Shown: positions 53,219-61,891 of the stretch, in pieces
Layout of the letters: the number at the start of each line of letters is the position of its first letter
Numbering within the stretch: position 1 is the first letter of the stretch
From: Marinirhabdus sp050859505
GTDB taxonomy: Bacteria > Bacteroidota > Bacteroidia > Flavobacteriales > Flavobacteriaceae
Reading direction: 5' to 3'
Assembly: GCF_050859505.1 (NCBI RefSeq)
Contig: NZ_CP193934.1
Location: 2,728,001 to 2,792,000 of the forward strand
Length of the DNA stretch: 64,000 bases
Made by a program: the position numbers and the translations under genes
The notes under the pieces: generated by a model
Database searches by the model: none
Told to the model about the DNA's origin: nothing
Seen by the model: only the letters and a program-made list of their open reading frames with translations

Positions 53219-55429
53219 ATGACCGAAGATGTAATAGAAGCCGAGAAAAAAGAGCTCGCCAAGCAGTATAAACAACTTTTAAAAATTAGCTACCGAACTT
53301 TGTCGGCAGCAGATAAAAAGTTGATTCGTTCTGCGTTTGATGTAGCGGTAGATGCGCACAAGGATCAACGCAGAAAAAGTGGAGAAGCCTATGTTTTTCA
53401 TCCCATTGCTGTTGCGAAAATTGTAGCTTCGGAGATTGGTTTGGATGCAACCTCTATTGCCGCAGCGCTGCTTCACGATGTGGTTGAAGATACAGAATAT
53501 ACCCTTTCAGATATAGAACAGCTTTTTGGTGAAACCGTGGCGCGCATTGTAGACGGATTGACTAAGATTTCTAAAATGCCCTATGACGGTGACGTTTCTT
53601 TACAAGCTGAAAATTTCAGAAAAATGCTACTTACCCTCAATGAAGATATTAGGGTAATTATTATTAAAATTGCCGATCGTCTGCATAATATGCAGACTAT
53701 GGATAGCATGCCAGACTATAAGCAGGTGAAAATAGCATCGGAAACGCTGTATATTTATGCACCACTCGCCCATAGAATTGGTCTTTACAATATTAAAACC
53801 CAACTAGAAGATTTGGGTCTAAAATACACCGAACCCGAGGTGTTTAATGATATTCTTAGTAAAATAAAGGAAAGTAAAGAAGAACAGGACGCCTATATAG
53901 ACGCTTTCACGCAAACGATTAAAGATTCTTTAGATTCTGAAAATTTAGAGTATGAAATAAAAGGAAGGCCAAAATCTATCTTTTCTATTCGAAGAAAGAT
54001 ACTTGTGCAAAATGTCTCGTTTGATGAAGTGTACGACAAATTTGCCGTGCGAATTATCTACAAAACCGATACTATTGAGGCTGAAAAATTTATTGCCTGG
54101 AAAATATATTCTATTGTTACAGATCACTTTAGACCCAACCCTACACGTTTACGAGATTGGATTTCCTCTCCAAAATCTACGGGCTATGAAGCCTTACACA
54201 TTACAGTAATGGGGCCCAAAGGGAGATGGGTAGAAGTACAAATACGTAGCGAGCGTATGAACGAAATTGCTGAAAAAGGCTACGCAGCACATTTTAAATA
54301 TAAAAACAAAGAAAAAGAGAATGACGACGGCTTAGAAGCTTGGCTCAACAAACTTCAAGATACGCTTGAAAATAGTGAAATAAGTGCCATAGATTTTGTA
54401 GAAGAATTTAAATTAAACCTCTACGCTAAGGAAATTTTTGTATTTAGTCCCAAAGGAGATTTGTATTCACTTCCCAAGGGAGCTACCGCCTTAGATTTCG
54501 CATTTCATATCCATACCGAGGTGGGGCTTAAAACCCGTGGAACTAAGGTTAACGGGAAATTAACTCCCTTAAGTCACGTCCTAAAAAGCGGTGACCAGGT
54601 GGAAATAATTACTTCAGAAAAGGCAAATCCTTCGGCCAACTGGTTAGATTATGCTTCTACAGGAAAAGCGCGTAGCAAGATAAAATCTTCCTTAAAAGAA
54701 GAACAAAAAACAATAGCTTCCAACGGAAAAGAAATCCTGGCTCGGAAACTTAAATCCCTTAAAATAACCTTAGACGAGCGTACTGTAAATCAGTTAGTAG
54801 TTTACTTTAAGGTCAAAACAAGTTTAGATTTATTTTATCGTGTAGGTTCTGGCATTATTGATAACTCACAACTGAAAGCGTTTGCTGCTTCACGTAGTAA
54901 TGCTTTGGTTAGTTTCTTCAAAAATAAAATAAGAAAACCAGATAAACCTATTGATGTTGACAAAGACGAGATTTCGGTTAAATACGATCAATTGGTTTTT
55001 GGAAAAGAGGAACAGAAACTGGATTATGTGATGGCAATGTGCTGTAACCCTATTCCTGGAGATGATGTTTTTGGATTTGTAACCGTAAACGATGGTATTA
55101 AAGTACATAAACAAAATTGTCCTAATGCCATACAACTACAAAGCAATTACAGCTATCGCATTATGCCAGCCAAATGGATAGACTCTACACAACGGGAGTT
55201 TAAAGCACAGTTAAAAATATCGGGAATAGATGCTGTTGGGCTTGTTAATGAGGTGACTAAGGTGGTAAGTAGCAACCTGCATATAGATATGAAAAAAGTG
55301 TATTTTGACTCCGATGATGGTATCTTTAATGGTGAAATTATAGTGGTAGTTAAAAATAAAACCATTCTTGATAACTTGGTTGAAAACCTTAAAAAAATTA
55401 ATGGAATAGACAAAGTTACGCGAGCTTAA
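53219..55429 (+). CDS. spoT: Bifunctional (p)ppGpp synthetase/hydrolase (RelA/SpoT homologue)
   Basis: 736 residues from ATG 53219; an upstream frame start at 53204 lies inside the promoter. Order: HD hydrolase domain (about 40-195; VFHPIAVA and ALLHDVVEDT hold the metal-binding His and HD); RelA/SpoT synthetase domain (about 230-340; KGRPKSIFSIRRK, RIIYKTD, GYEALHITVMGP); TGS domain (about 395-455; VFSPKGDLYSLPKGATALDFAF); helical/zinc-finger-like region with CCNPIPGDD; C-terminal ACT (about 655-735; KISGIDAVGLVNEVTKVVSSN). Both activities have their key residues, so it should make and destroy the alarmone in response to starvation. Confidence 0.97.
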   Translation: MTEDVIEAEKKELAKQYKQLLKISYRTLSAADKKLIRSAFDVAVDAHKDQRRKSGEAYVFHPIAVAKIVASEIGLDATSIAAALLHDVVEDTEYTLSDIEQLFGETVARIVDGLTKISKMPYDGDVSLQAENFRKMLLTLNEDIRVIIIKIADRLHNMQTMDSMPDYKQVKIASETLYIYAPLAHRIGLYNIKTQLEDLGLKYTEPEVFNDILSKIKESKEEQDAYIDAFTQTIKDSLDSENLEYEIKGRPKSIFSIRRKILVQNVSFDEVYDKFAVRIIYKTDTIEAEKFIAWKIYSIVTDHFRPNPTRLRDWISSPKSTGYEALHITVMGPKGRWVEVQIRSERMNEIAEKGYAAHFKYKNKEKENDDGLEAWLNKLQDTLENSEISAIDFVEEFKLNLYAKEIFVFSPKGDLYSLPKGATALDFAFHIHTEVGLKTRGTKVNGKLTPLSHVLKSGDQVEIITSEKANPSANWLDYASTGKARSKIKSSLKEEQKTIASNGKEILARKLKSLKITLDERTVNQLVVYFKVKTSLDLFYRVGSGIIDNSQLKAFAASRSNALVSFFKNKIRKPDKPIDVDKDEISVKYDQLVFGKEEQKLDYVMAMCCNPIPGDDVFGFVTVNDGIKVHKQNCPNAIQLQSNYSYRIMPAKWIDSTQREFKAQLKISGIDAVGLVNEVTKVVSSNLHIDMKKVYFDSDDGIFNGEIIVVVKNKTILDNLVENLKKINGIDKVTRA

Positions 55430-55434
55430 ATAGC

Positions 55435-55442
55435 TACCTTTG
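55435..55442 (+). promoter_or_regulatory. -7 promoter element of fur
   Basis: TACCTTTG, 9 bases before the fur ATG at 55452 and within the short gap after spoT. Perfect TAnnTTTG match, no TTG at the expected distance. It implies a very short leader. Confidence 0.4.
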
Positions 55443-55451
55443 TCCTTTGGT

Positions 55452-55901
55452 ATGAGCGCATCTACAGAAAAAAATAACCAGGCAATAGTCAAGAATGTTT
55501 TTACAGGATTCTTGGAAGAAAAAGGGCACCGTAAAACGCCGGAACGCTTTGCTATACTTCAAGAAATTTACGATCAAGATATCCATTTCGATATTGAGTC
55601 TTTATATATAAATATGAAGAACAAGAACTATCGTGTAAGCCGTGCAACGCTTTACAATACGATAGAGTTACTACTGGAATGCGGTTTGGTTCGCAAGCAT
55701 CAGTTTGGGCAAAACCAGGCGCAATATGAGAAATCTTACTTCGATAAACAGCACGATCATGTGATCCTGAATACGGGTGAAGTTATAGAATTCTGCGATC
55801 CGCGTATACAAACCATCAAAAAAACTATAGAAGAAGTGTTTGATATTGAAATAACCAAACATTCACTCTACTTCTACGGAAATAGAAAAACGACCAATTA
55901 A
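55452..55901 (+). CDS. fur: Fur family transcriptional regulator
   Basis: 149 residues from ATG 55452; a TTG at 55440 overlaps the promoter element. N-terminal winged helix (about 5-85): FLEEKGHRKTPERFAIL, VSRATLYNTIELLLECGLVRKHQF. C-terminal dimerisation domain with the metal site HDHVILNTGEVIEF. The CxxC pair that holds structural zinc in many Fur proteins is absent (HDHVIL-NTGE instead of LxCxxC), so only the regulatory metal site is present. Which metal it senses (iron, zinc, manganese or peroxide via PerR-type) cannot be read. Followed by purA with a 7-bp gap, so the two form an operon. Confidence 0.9.
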   Translation: MSASTEKNNQAIVKNVFTGFLEEKGHRKTPERFAILQEIYDQDIHFDIESLYINMKNKNYRVSRATLYNTIELLLECGLVRKHQFGQNQAQYEKSYFDKQHDHVILNTGEVIEFCDPRIQTIKKTIEEVFDIEITKHSLYFYGNRKTTN

Positions 55902-55908
55902 TACTATT

Positions 55909-57180
55909 ATGGCAGTAGACTTACTACTTGGATTACAATGGGGCGACGAAGGCAAAGGGAAAATTGTCGACGTACTTACCAGCAATTACAACATCATCGC
56001 ACGTTTTCAAGGAGGCCCTAATGCAGGGCACACCCTTGAATTTGACGGAATTAAGCACGTTTTAAGAACGATTCCTTCAGGTATCTTTCACGAGAAATCT
56101 ATAAATGTGATTGGTAATGGAGTTGTTATAGATCCTGTTGTTTTTGTAAAAGAATTGGAAGGGTTGGATCAATTTAAGATTGATTATCTATCGAAATTGA
56201 TTATTTCAAGAAAAGCACATTTAATTCTACCAACACACAGGTTGTTGGACGCAGCTTCGGAAGCATCCAAAGGAAAAGCAAAAATTGGTTCTACCCTAAA
56301 AGGAATTGGCCCAACGTATATGGATAAAACCGGGCGTAACGGTATTCGTGTTGGAGATTTAGAACTTGCTAACTGGAAAGAAAAGTACAGAGCATTAGCA
56401 AATAAGCACGAAGCTATGATTGCTTTTTACAATGTAGACGTGCAATATGATTTAGCCGAAATGGAAGTCGAATTTTTCGAATCTATAGAGCGTTTAAAGG
56501 AATTGACTTTTATTGATAGTGAAGCCTATCTAAACGATGCTATGAAAGATGGAAAAACCATCTTAGCCGAAGGTGCACAAGGATCTTTATTAGACATTGA
56601 TTTTGGAACCTATCCGTTTGTAACATCCTCAAATACCACCGCAGCAGGTGCTTGCACAGGTTTAGGGATTGCTCCTAACAAAGTAGGAGAGGTATATGGA
56701 ATATTTAAGGCATATACTACACGGGTAGGCAGTGGCCCCTTCCCTACCGAATTGTTTGATAATGTAGGAGAAAAAATGGCGAAAATAGGTCGCGAATTTG
56801 GAGCCGTAACAGGGCGTCCAAGACGTTGTGGCTGGTTAGATTTGGTCGCGTTAAAATATACGTGCGAAGTAAATGGCGTCACTCAATTAATGATGATGAA
56901 AGGGGATGTACTTTCCGGATTTAAGGAGTTGAAAGTATGTACAGCCTACAAGTACCAAGGTAAAACTATTACGCATTTTCCATATAATATTGAACCTGAA
57001 AATGTAACGCCTATCTACACTACCATGCCTTGTTGGAAAGAAGATCTTACAAAAATGACCGAGACTTCCCAATTCCCAAAGGAGTTGAACGAGTACATCG
57101 CATTTTTAGAAAAAGAACTAGAGATTCCTATTAAAGTAGTTTCGGTGGGTCCGGATAGAAAACAGACGATTCATAGATAA
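55909..57180 (+). CDS. purA: Adenylosuccinate synthetase
   Basis: 423 residues. Makes adenylosuccinate from IMP, aspartate and GTP, first step to AMP. N-terminal GLQWGDEGKGKIVD (GTP/IMP phosphate binding, catalytic Asp), QGGPNAGHT, the loop GIGPTYMDKTGRNGIRVGD, GAQGSLLDIDFGTYPFVTSSNTT, TRVGSGPFPTE and GRPRRCGWLDLVAL. Second gene of the fur-purA pair. Its terminator lies about 55 bp after the stop and overlaps the start region of the next gene. Confidence 0.98.
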   Translation: MAVDLLLGLQWGDEGKGKIVDVLTSNYNIIARFQGGPNAGHTLEFDGIKHVLRTIPSGIFHEKSINVIGNGVVIDPVVFVKELEGLDQFKIDYLSKLIISRKAHLILPTHRLLDAASEASKGKAKIGSTLKGIGPTYMDKTGRNGIRVGDLELANWKEKYRALANKHEAMIAFYNVDVQYDLAEMEVEFFESIERLKELTFIDSEAYLNDAMKDGKTILAEGAQGSLLDIDFGTYPFVTSSNTTAAGACTGLGIAPNKVGEVYGIFKAYTTRVGSGPFPTELFDNVGEKMAKIGREFGAVTGRPRRCGWLDLVALKYTCEVNGVTQLMMMKGDVLSGFKELKVCTAYKYQGKTITHFPYNIEPENVTPIYTTMPCWKEDLTKMTETSQFPKELNEYIAFLEKELEIPIKVVSVGPDRKQTIHR

Positions 57181-57235
57181 GGTATCATTTTTGATATATT
57201 GATTAAAAAAATACGTTGAAAAAATCATTTAAGAT

Positions 57236-57286
57236 AATGAAGGTTCCGAATGTCCGGTTGAGCGCAGTCGAAACCTTCATTTTTTG
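57236..57286 (+). terminator. Terminator of purA overlapping the start of the OstA-like gene
   Basis: Perfect 10-bp stem AATGAAGGTT (57236-57245)/AACCTTCATT (57272-57281), then a T run. The 26-nt loop contains TTGAGCGCAGTCGAA (57258-57272), the same repeat as at 30608 and (one mismatch) 43279. The ATG at 57237 of the next gene is in the 5' arm. Confidence 0.75.
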
Positions 57287-59000
57287 TTTCGTTTTCTTTG
57301 CATGTACTTCACTTCTAGCCCAACCCAATACTCAAAAACAAAAAGTTGAAATTAAATCCGGCTATCTGGAAATTAAACCGGAAATCCCAGATGCTATCAT
57401 CTATACCAAAGACGAAAACGGACAAGTATATGTAGTCCATGAAGGAGTTGAGATGTGGTGTAATCAAGCTTACCTGTATAGCAAGGACAATTTTGTGAAA
57501 GCTTATGGCGAAGTAAAAATCTCTCAGGGCGACACAGTGACCATGAACAGCACCTATGCAGAATACAATGGAAATACCAGTTTTGCCTTTGCCAGTGGGG
57601 ATGTTGTACTTCGTGAACCACAAACTACATTAACCACAGACACACTTTACTTTGACAGGATAAAACAACAAGCGTATTACCGCTCGGGAGGTAAGGTTGT
57701 AGATACAGCCAGTACTTTAACGAGTCGGATTGGCCGGTATTATGCAGAAACAAAAAAATATTCGTTTCTAAGCGATGTGAAAATCGTAAATCCAAAATAT
57801 ACTGTTAATAGTGAACAACTGGATTTCTATTCTGAAACTGGAGGCGCTTATCTTTACGGAGAGTCTACCATTGTAAGTGAAACAAGTACTGTGTATTGCG
57901 AACGTGGCTATTATGACACGCGAGCAGACACAGGTTATTTTGTTAAAAATTCCAGGATAGATTACGAAAACCGAACCCTCTACGGAGACAGCATTTATTT
58001 TGACCGAAACAAAAGCTTTGCCTCCGCCACTAATAATATTAAAGTATTAGATACCCTGAATAAAAGTGTGATCCGTGGTCATTATGCGGAAGTATTCCGG
58101 GAAAAAGACTCTGTATTTATCACCAAACGAGCGGTTGCCGTTACCTTACGGGATAAAGACTCTTTATATGTACACGCCGATACCTTACGAATTACTGGAA
58201 AACCCGAAAACAGAATCTTACGAGGTTTTTATAGAGCGAGAATGTTTAAATACGGAGCACCAGGCGAAGAACCTACGAGTGGTAAATGCGATTCTATCTT
58301 TTCTTCAGAAAGCCTGGGGATAACAAAGCTACTACGTGAGCCAGTTTTATGGAGTGGCGAAAATCAAATGACGGGGGATACTATTCACTTAATTTCCAAC
58401 AAAGTAACCGAAAAGTTAGATACTTTAAAAGTATTTAATAATTCATTTTTAGTGCAAAAAGATAGCGTTGGCTATAATCAGGTAAAGGGAGAACGACTCA
58501 TTGGTTTGTTTACCAATAATGAGTTAGACACTGTTTCTATCATTAAAAATGCAGAGGTTATTTATTACCCTCGTAATGAAGATGACGAACTCATTGGTAT
58601 AAACAATACGGTTTCCAGCTCTATTGAATTATATATGAAAGAACAGCGCATCACGGGAACCAAATTCATGAAAAAAGCTAAAGGAAAACTATATCCCGAG
58701 TCCGAACTTCCTGTAAATGCCAGACTCCTAAAAGGATTTATTTGGCGCGGAGACGAACGACTTCTAACGGTGAATGATCTTTTTAAAGGAAAACCCATGC
58801 CTATTCTCCCAAAAATTCAAGGCATCCCACTCCCCGAAGACGAAGGCGATTTTTTTGAAGACCTCCCCGATGATAAAGTAATTCTTCCGGAAGCATCCAA
58901 ATTAAAACCTTCAGACCTTCAAAACCGGGAAGATGATCCTAAGGTGAAAACACGTGAAGATGAAGATGATAACGAAGTTGAAGGGGATGACGGTAGTTAA
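57237..59000 (+). CDS. OstA-like (LptD N-terminal-like) outer-membrane assembly protein
   Basis: 587 residues from ATG 57237; TTG at 57216 would add 7. Residues about 12-30 (ETFIFCFVFFACTSLLAQ) form a signal peptide; the residues before it (KVPNVRLSAV) are encoded by the repeat/terminator. The body is a beta-jellyroll array of OstA repeats: DENGQVYVVHEGVEMWCNQAYLYSKDNFVKAYGEVKISQGDTVTMNSTYAEYNG and further DTLYFDR / GDSIYFDR units (fragments shown are below 20-residue parts of a continuous region). It ends in an acidic tail (EDEDDNEVEGDDGS). LptA/LptD-type OstA domains carry lipopolysaccharide across the periplasm; an Lpt-bridge role is likely. No lptD C-terminal barrel here. Confidence 0.85.
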   Translation: MKVPNVRLSAVETFIFCFVFFACTSLLAQPNTQKQKVEIKSGYLEIKPEIPDAIIYTKDENGQVYVVHEGVEMWCNQAYLYSKDNFVKAYGEVKISQGDTVTMNSTYAEYNGNTSFAFASGDVVLREPQTTLTTDTLYFDRIKQQAYYRSGGKVVDTASTLTSRIGRYYAETKKYSFLSDVKIVNPKYTVNSEQLDFYSETGGAYLYGESTIVSETSTVYCERGYYDTRADTGYFVKNSRIDYENRTLYGDSIYFDRNKSFASATNNIKVLDTLNKSVIRGHYAEVFREKDSVFITKRAVAVTLRDKDSLYVHADTLRITGKPENRILRGFYRARMFKYGAPGEEPTSGKCDSIFSSESLGITKLLREPVLWSGENQMTGDTIHLISNKVTEKLDTLKVFNNSFLVQKDSVGYNQVKGERLIGLFTNNELDTVSIIKNAEVIYYPRNEDDELIGINNTVSSSIELYMKEQRITGTKFMKKAKGKLYPESELPVNARLLKGFIWRGDERLLTVNDLFKGKPMPILPKIQGIPLPEDEGDFFEDLPDDKVILPEASKLKPSDLQNREDDPKVKTREDEDDNEVEGDDGS

Positions 59001-59018
59001 AACACAGTAACAATATTT

Positions 59019-59084
59019 TCCCCTCTTCACTTGTCTCCGCCAACTGAGGCACGAAGGGAAGGAAGACACTTAGAGGTTTTTTTT
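59019..59084 (+). terminator. Possible terminator after the OstA-like gene
   Basis: Long imperfect hairpin starting CCCCTCTTC and closing with GAGG, directly followed by nine T. The stem is irregular, so this is tentative. Confidence 0.4.
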
Positions 59085-59114
59085 TGATTTCAAGTAAACT
59101 ATAAATTTCTGCCC

Positions 59115-59129
59115 TCGCGGGCTCCGCGA
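59115..59129 (+). promoter_or_regulatory. GC-rich hairpin abutting the aminotransferase start codon
   Basis: TCGCGG-gct-CCGCGA: 6-bp stem whose last base is the A of the ATG. Entirely G+C apart from the ends, in an AT-rich genome. It would hold the translation start region in a stem. Confidence 0.5.
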
Positions 59130-60319
59130 TGAAAAAAGATTTCCTAACATACCAGGCTCAAACTACTCCACATCCACTGGCGATGGAGGTTTCTTATGCG
59201 AGAGGAAGTTATATATATGATACTTCCGGGAACAAACATCTGGACTTTGTGGCAGGGGTTTCGGCATGTAGTTTGGGACATAGCCATCCGCGGGTGGTGA
59301 ATGCTATTAAAGAACAGGTAGAAAAATACCAACACGTCATGGTATATGGCGAATATATACAATCGCCTGCTGTACAACTTTCCAAATTATTAGCAGAGCA
59401 CCTCCCCGACTCTTTGGAAACTACGTATTTGGTAAACAGCGGTGCGGAGGCTATTGATGGCGCCATGAAATTGGCCAGGCGTGCTACAGGTCGCTCAGAG
59501 ATTCTATATGCGCACAAAGCCTATCACGGAAATACATTTGGTGCTTTAAGCGTAATGGGCTACGAGGAGCGTAAAATTCCTTTTGGACCGTTGGTGCCAG
59601 ATTGTTATCCTATTCAGTTTAATAATGAAGGAGATTTAGAAAAAATTACAGAAATAACAGCCGCCGTAATCTTGGAGACCATTCAAGGCGGTGCTGGGTT
59701 TATTATTCCTAAGAACGACTATCTTAAGAAAGTTAAGAAGCGATGTGAGGAAGTTGGGGCTTTACTTATTTTGGATGAAATTCAGCCAGGGTTTGGACGT
59801 ACGGGGAAACTTTTCGGATTTGAACATTTTGACGTCGTGCCAGATATTCTGGTGTTAGGCAAAGGAATGGGTGGCGGTATGCCTATTGGGGCTTTTACAG
59901 CTTCCAAAGAATGTATGGCATTGTTGAGTGATACTCCAAAACTAGGGCACATCACAACCTTTGGCGGAAATGCTGTGATCGCTTCTGCCGCTTTGGCAAC
60001 ATTGCAGGAACTTACTGAAACCGACATTATTGCACAAACCCTTCAGAAAGAAAAATTAATTAGACAGCATCTTCAGCATCCTTTAATTTCAGAAATACGT
60101 GGAAAAGGATTGATGTTGGCTGCCATAGTGGAGACGAGCGAGTTGGCTACAGAAATAATTATGCGCTGTAAAGACCGTAATCTTATCCTTTTTTGGTTAC
60201 TTTTTGAACCGTGCGCCATACGCATTACCCCACCACTCACTATTAGCAATAACGAAATTAAAGAAGGATGTGACATAATTACCGAAGTGTTAGATGAACT
60301 CCATAAAATTAATACATAG
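59129..60319 (+). CDS. Class III PLP-dependent aminotransferase (aspartate aminotransferase family)
   Basis: 396 residues. Fold type I class III: GVSACSLGHSHPRVVNAI, the NSGAEAIDGAMKLAR block, YHGNTFGALSVMGY, Asp216 in LILDEIQPGFGRTGKLFGFEHF (binds pyridine N) and Lys245 in VLGKGMGGGMPIGAF (PLP Schiff base). Ornithine, acetylornithine and 4-aminobutyrate aminotransferases share these; the amino donor cannot be deduced, and no arginine or GABA genes are adjacent. The ATG start is directly preceded by a GC-rich hairpin (59115-59129). Confidence 0.93.
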   Translation: MKKDFLTYQAQTTPHPLAMEVSYARGSYIYDTSGNKHLDFVAGVSACSLGHSHPRVVNAIKEQVEKYQHVMVYGEYIQSPAVQLSKLLAEHLPDSLETTYLVNSGAEAIDGAMKLARRATGRSEILYAHKAYHGNTFGALSVMGYEERKIPFGPLVPDCYPIQFNNEGDLEKITEITAAVILETIQGGAGFIIPKNDYLKKVKKRCEEVGALLILDEIQPGFGRTGKLFGFEHFDVVPDILVLGKGMGGGMPIGAFTASKECMALLSDTPKLGHITTFGGNAVIASAALATLQELTETDIIAQTLQKEKLIRQHLQHPLISEIRGKGLMLAAIVETSELATEIIMRCKDRNLILFWLLFEPCAIRITPPLTISNNEIKEGCDIITEVLDELHKINT

Positions 60320-60398
60320 CACAACTATTTGTTTTTCAGCGTAGTAAATTCCATTATATCTGTTAATAAGCCTGTTAACAAGAATAACGGCACAACTA

Positions 60399-60427
60399 TT
60401 GAAAACGAGTATACATTGCTATCTTTA
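60399..60427 (+). promoter_or_regulatory. Promoter of the TPR gene
   Basis: TTG (60399-60401), 18 nt, TATCTTTA (60420-60427); ATG 30 bases downstream. Confidence 0.6.
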
Positions 60428-60456
60428 AAAAAGTAGTAATCGTTAAACCGTAGCAT

Positions 60457-61857
60457 ATGCCCTCTAATCCTAACGAGTATAACAAATTTCCACTATCGCG
60501 TTTCGAATCTATGTTGAAAACGAACGATGTCTATTTCTTCGATTCCGAAGAATTTGAAGAGATCATTCAGCATTACTTAGAAAACGGAAAAGTAGCGCTT
60601 GCCAAAAAAGCAACGAAGCTGGGACTGGAACAGCATCCTACTGCTACCAATTTAAAATTGTTTCAAATTGAAATGTTCATTTTTGAAAACGATTTAGAAA
60701 CAGCAGAAACCTTATTAGACAATTTATATGCCCTCGAACAGAATAACGAGGAAGTGTATATACAAAAAGCGAATATTTTCTCGCGTCGTGACGATCACAA
60801 AAACGCTATCAAGCTTTTACAAAAAGCTCTGGAAATAACCGATGATGAGAGCGATGTGCTTTCATTAATAGGGATGGAATACCTTTTCCTGGAAGATTAT
60901 GACAATGCCAGACATTACTTTATGCAGTGCCTGGAACAAGATGAGCAGGATTATTCTGCCCTTTACAACATCATTTATTGTTTTGAATTTCTAGACGAAT
61001 ATGAAGCTGCCATAGATTATTTAAACGATTTCTTAAATAAAAATCCGTATTGCGAAGTTGCTTGGCATCAAGTAGGAAAGATGTACTATATCTTAAAAGA
61101 TTATAAAAAAGCCTTAGCAGCCTTCGATTTCGCCATTATTAGTGACGACCGTTTTATAGGAGCGTATCTTGAAAAAGGAAAAACCTTAGAACGTTTAAAA
61201 AAATATGAAGAGGCTATTGAAAGTTATTCTATCACACTTGGATTGGACGACCCTACCTCTTTTGCATTATTACGAATAGGTAAATGTTACGAACGTCTTG
61301 GCGATAGTGAATTAGCGCTACAGTTTTTCACCAAATGTGTGGAAGAAGACAGCCTGTTAGACAAAGGCTGGATTGCTATAACAGATAATTACTTAAAAGC
61401 TCATAACTACGAAAAGGCACTCTATTTTATTGAAAAAGCTATCCATATAGATGGAGAAAATGTGTTGTACTGGAAGCGATATGCACGTATCAATTTACGT
61501 TTGCAACATTTAGAAGAAGCCGAACATGGTTTTAGAAGAACTTTAGAACTAGGAAACTACGAATTAGAAACCTGGTTATCTCGAACTGATTTGCTTATTA
61601 AGCTAGGTGAATTTAACGCAGCTACAAACAATCTATTTCAAGCCACAGAGTTTTATCCGGAAAATGCAGAGATCGAATTTAGGTTGGCAGGATTGTTTTA
61701 TATTTTAAAAGAAGCAGGAAAAGCTGAATTTCATTTAAAGAACGGATTAAAATTTAATCCGGAATTCTTGATGATTTTAGAAGAACTATTCCCAAAGGTA
61801 TATGTAAAAAGTAAGGTGCGCCAAATTATTACCAAACACAAAAATACCTCGGTATAA
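60457..61857 (+). CDS. Cytoplasmic TPR repeat protein
   Basis: 466 residues, no signal peptide or membrane helix. From about residue 90 it is a solenoid of at least nine TPR units, e.g. EEVYIQKANIFSRRDD, KNAIKLLQKALEITDDES, DVLSLIGMEYLFLEDYDNAR, YKKALAAFDFAII, SFALLRIGKCYERLGDSE. Negatively charged overall. TPR proteins bind partners; none can be named. The order TPR gene then two DUF368 genes then aroE is, to my memory, conserved in Flavobacteriia. Gap to the next gene is 34 bp, so an operon is likely. Confidence 0.85.
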   Translation: MPSNPNEYNKFPLSRFESMLKTNDVYFFDSEEFEEIIQHYLENGKVALAKKATKLGLEQHPTATNLKLFQIEMFIFENDLETAETLLDNLYALEQNNEEVYIQKANIFSRRDDHKNAIKLLQKALEITDDESDVLSLIGMEYLFLEDYDNARHYFMQCLEQDEQDYSALYNIIYCFEFLDEYEAAIDYLNDFLNKNPYCEVAWHQVGKMYYILKDYKKALAAFDFAIISDDRFIGAYLEKGKTLERLKKYEEAIESYSITLGLDDPTSFALLRIGKCYERLGDSELALQFFTKCVEEDSLLDKGWIAITDNYLKAHNYEKALYFIEKAIHIDGENVLYWKRYARINLRLQHLEEAEHGFRRTLELGNYELETWLSRTDLLIKLGEFNAATNNLFQATEFYPENAEIEFRLAGLFYILKEAGKAEFHLKNGLKFNPEFLMILEELFPKVYVKSKVRQIITKHKNTSV

Positions 61858-61891
61858 TTTGTTTATTTTTGGTTAACCTTAATCTACTCTC

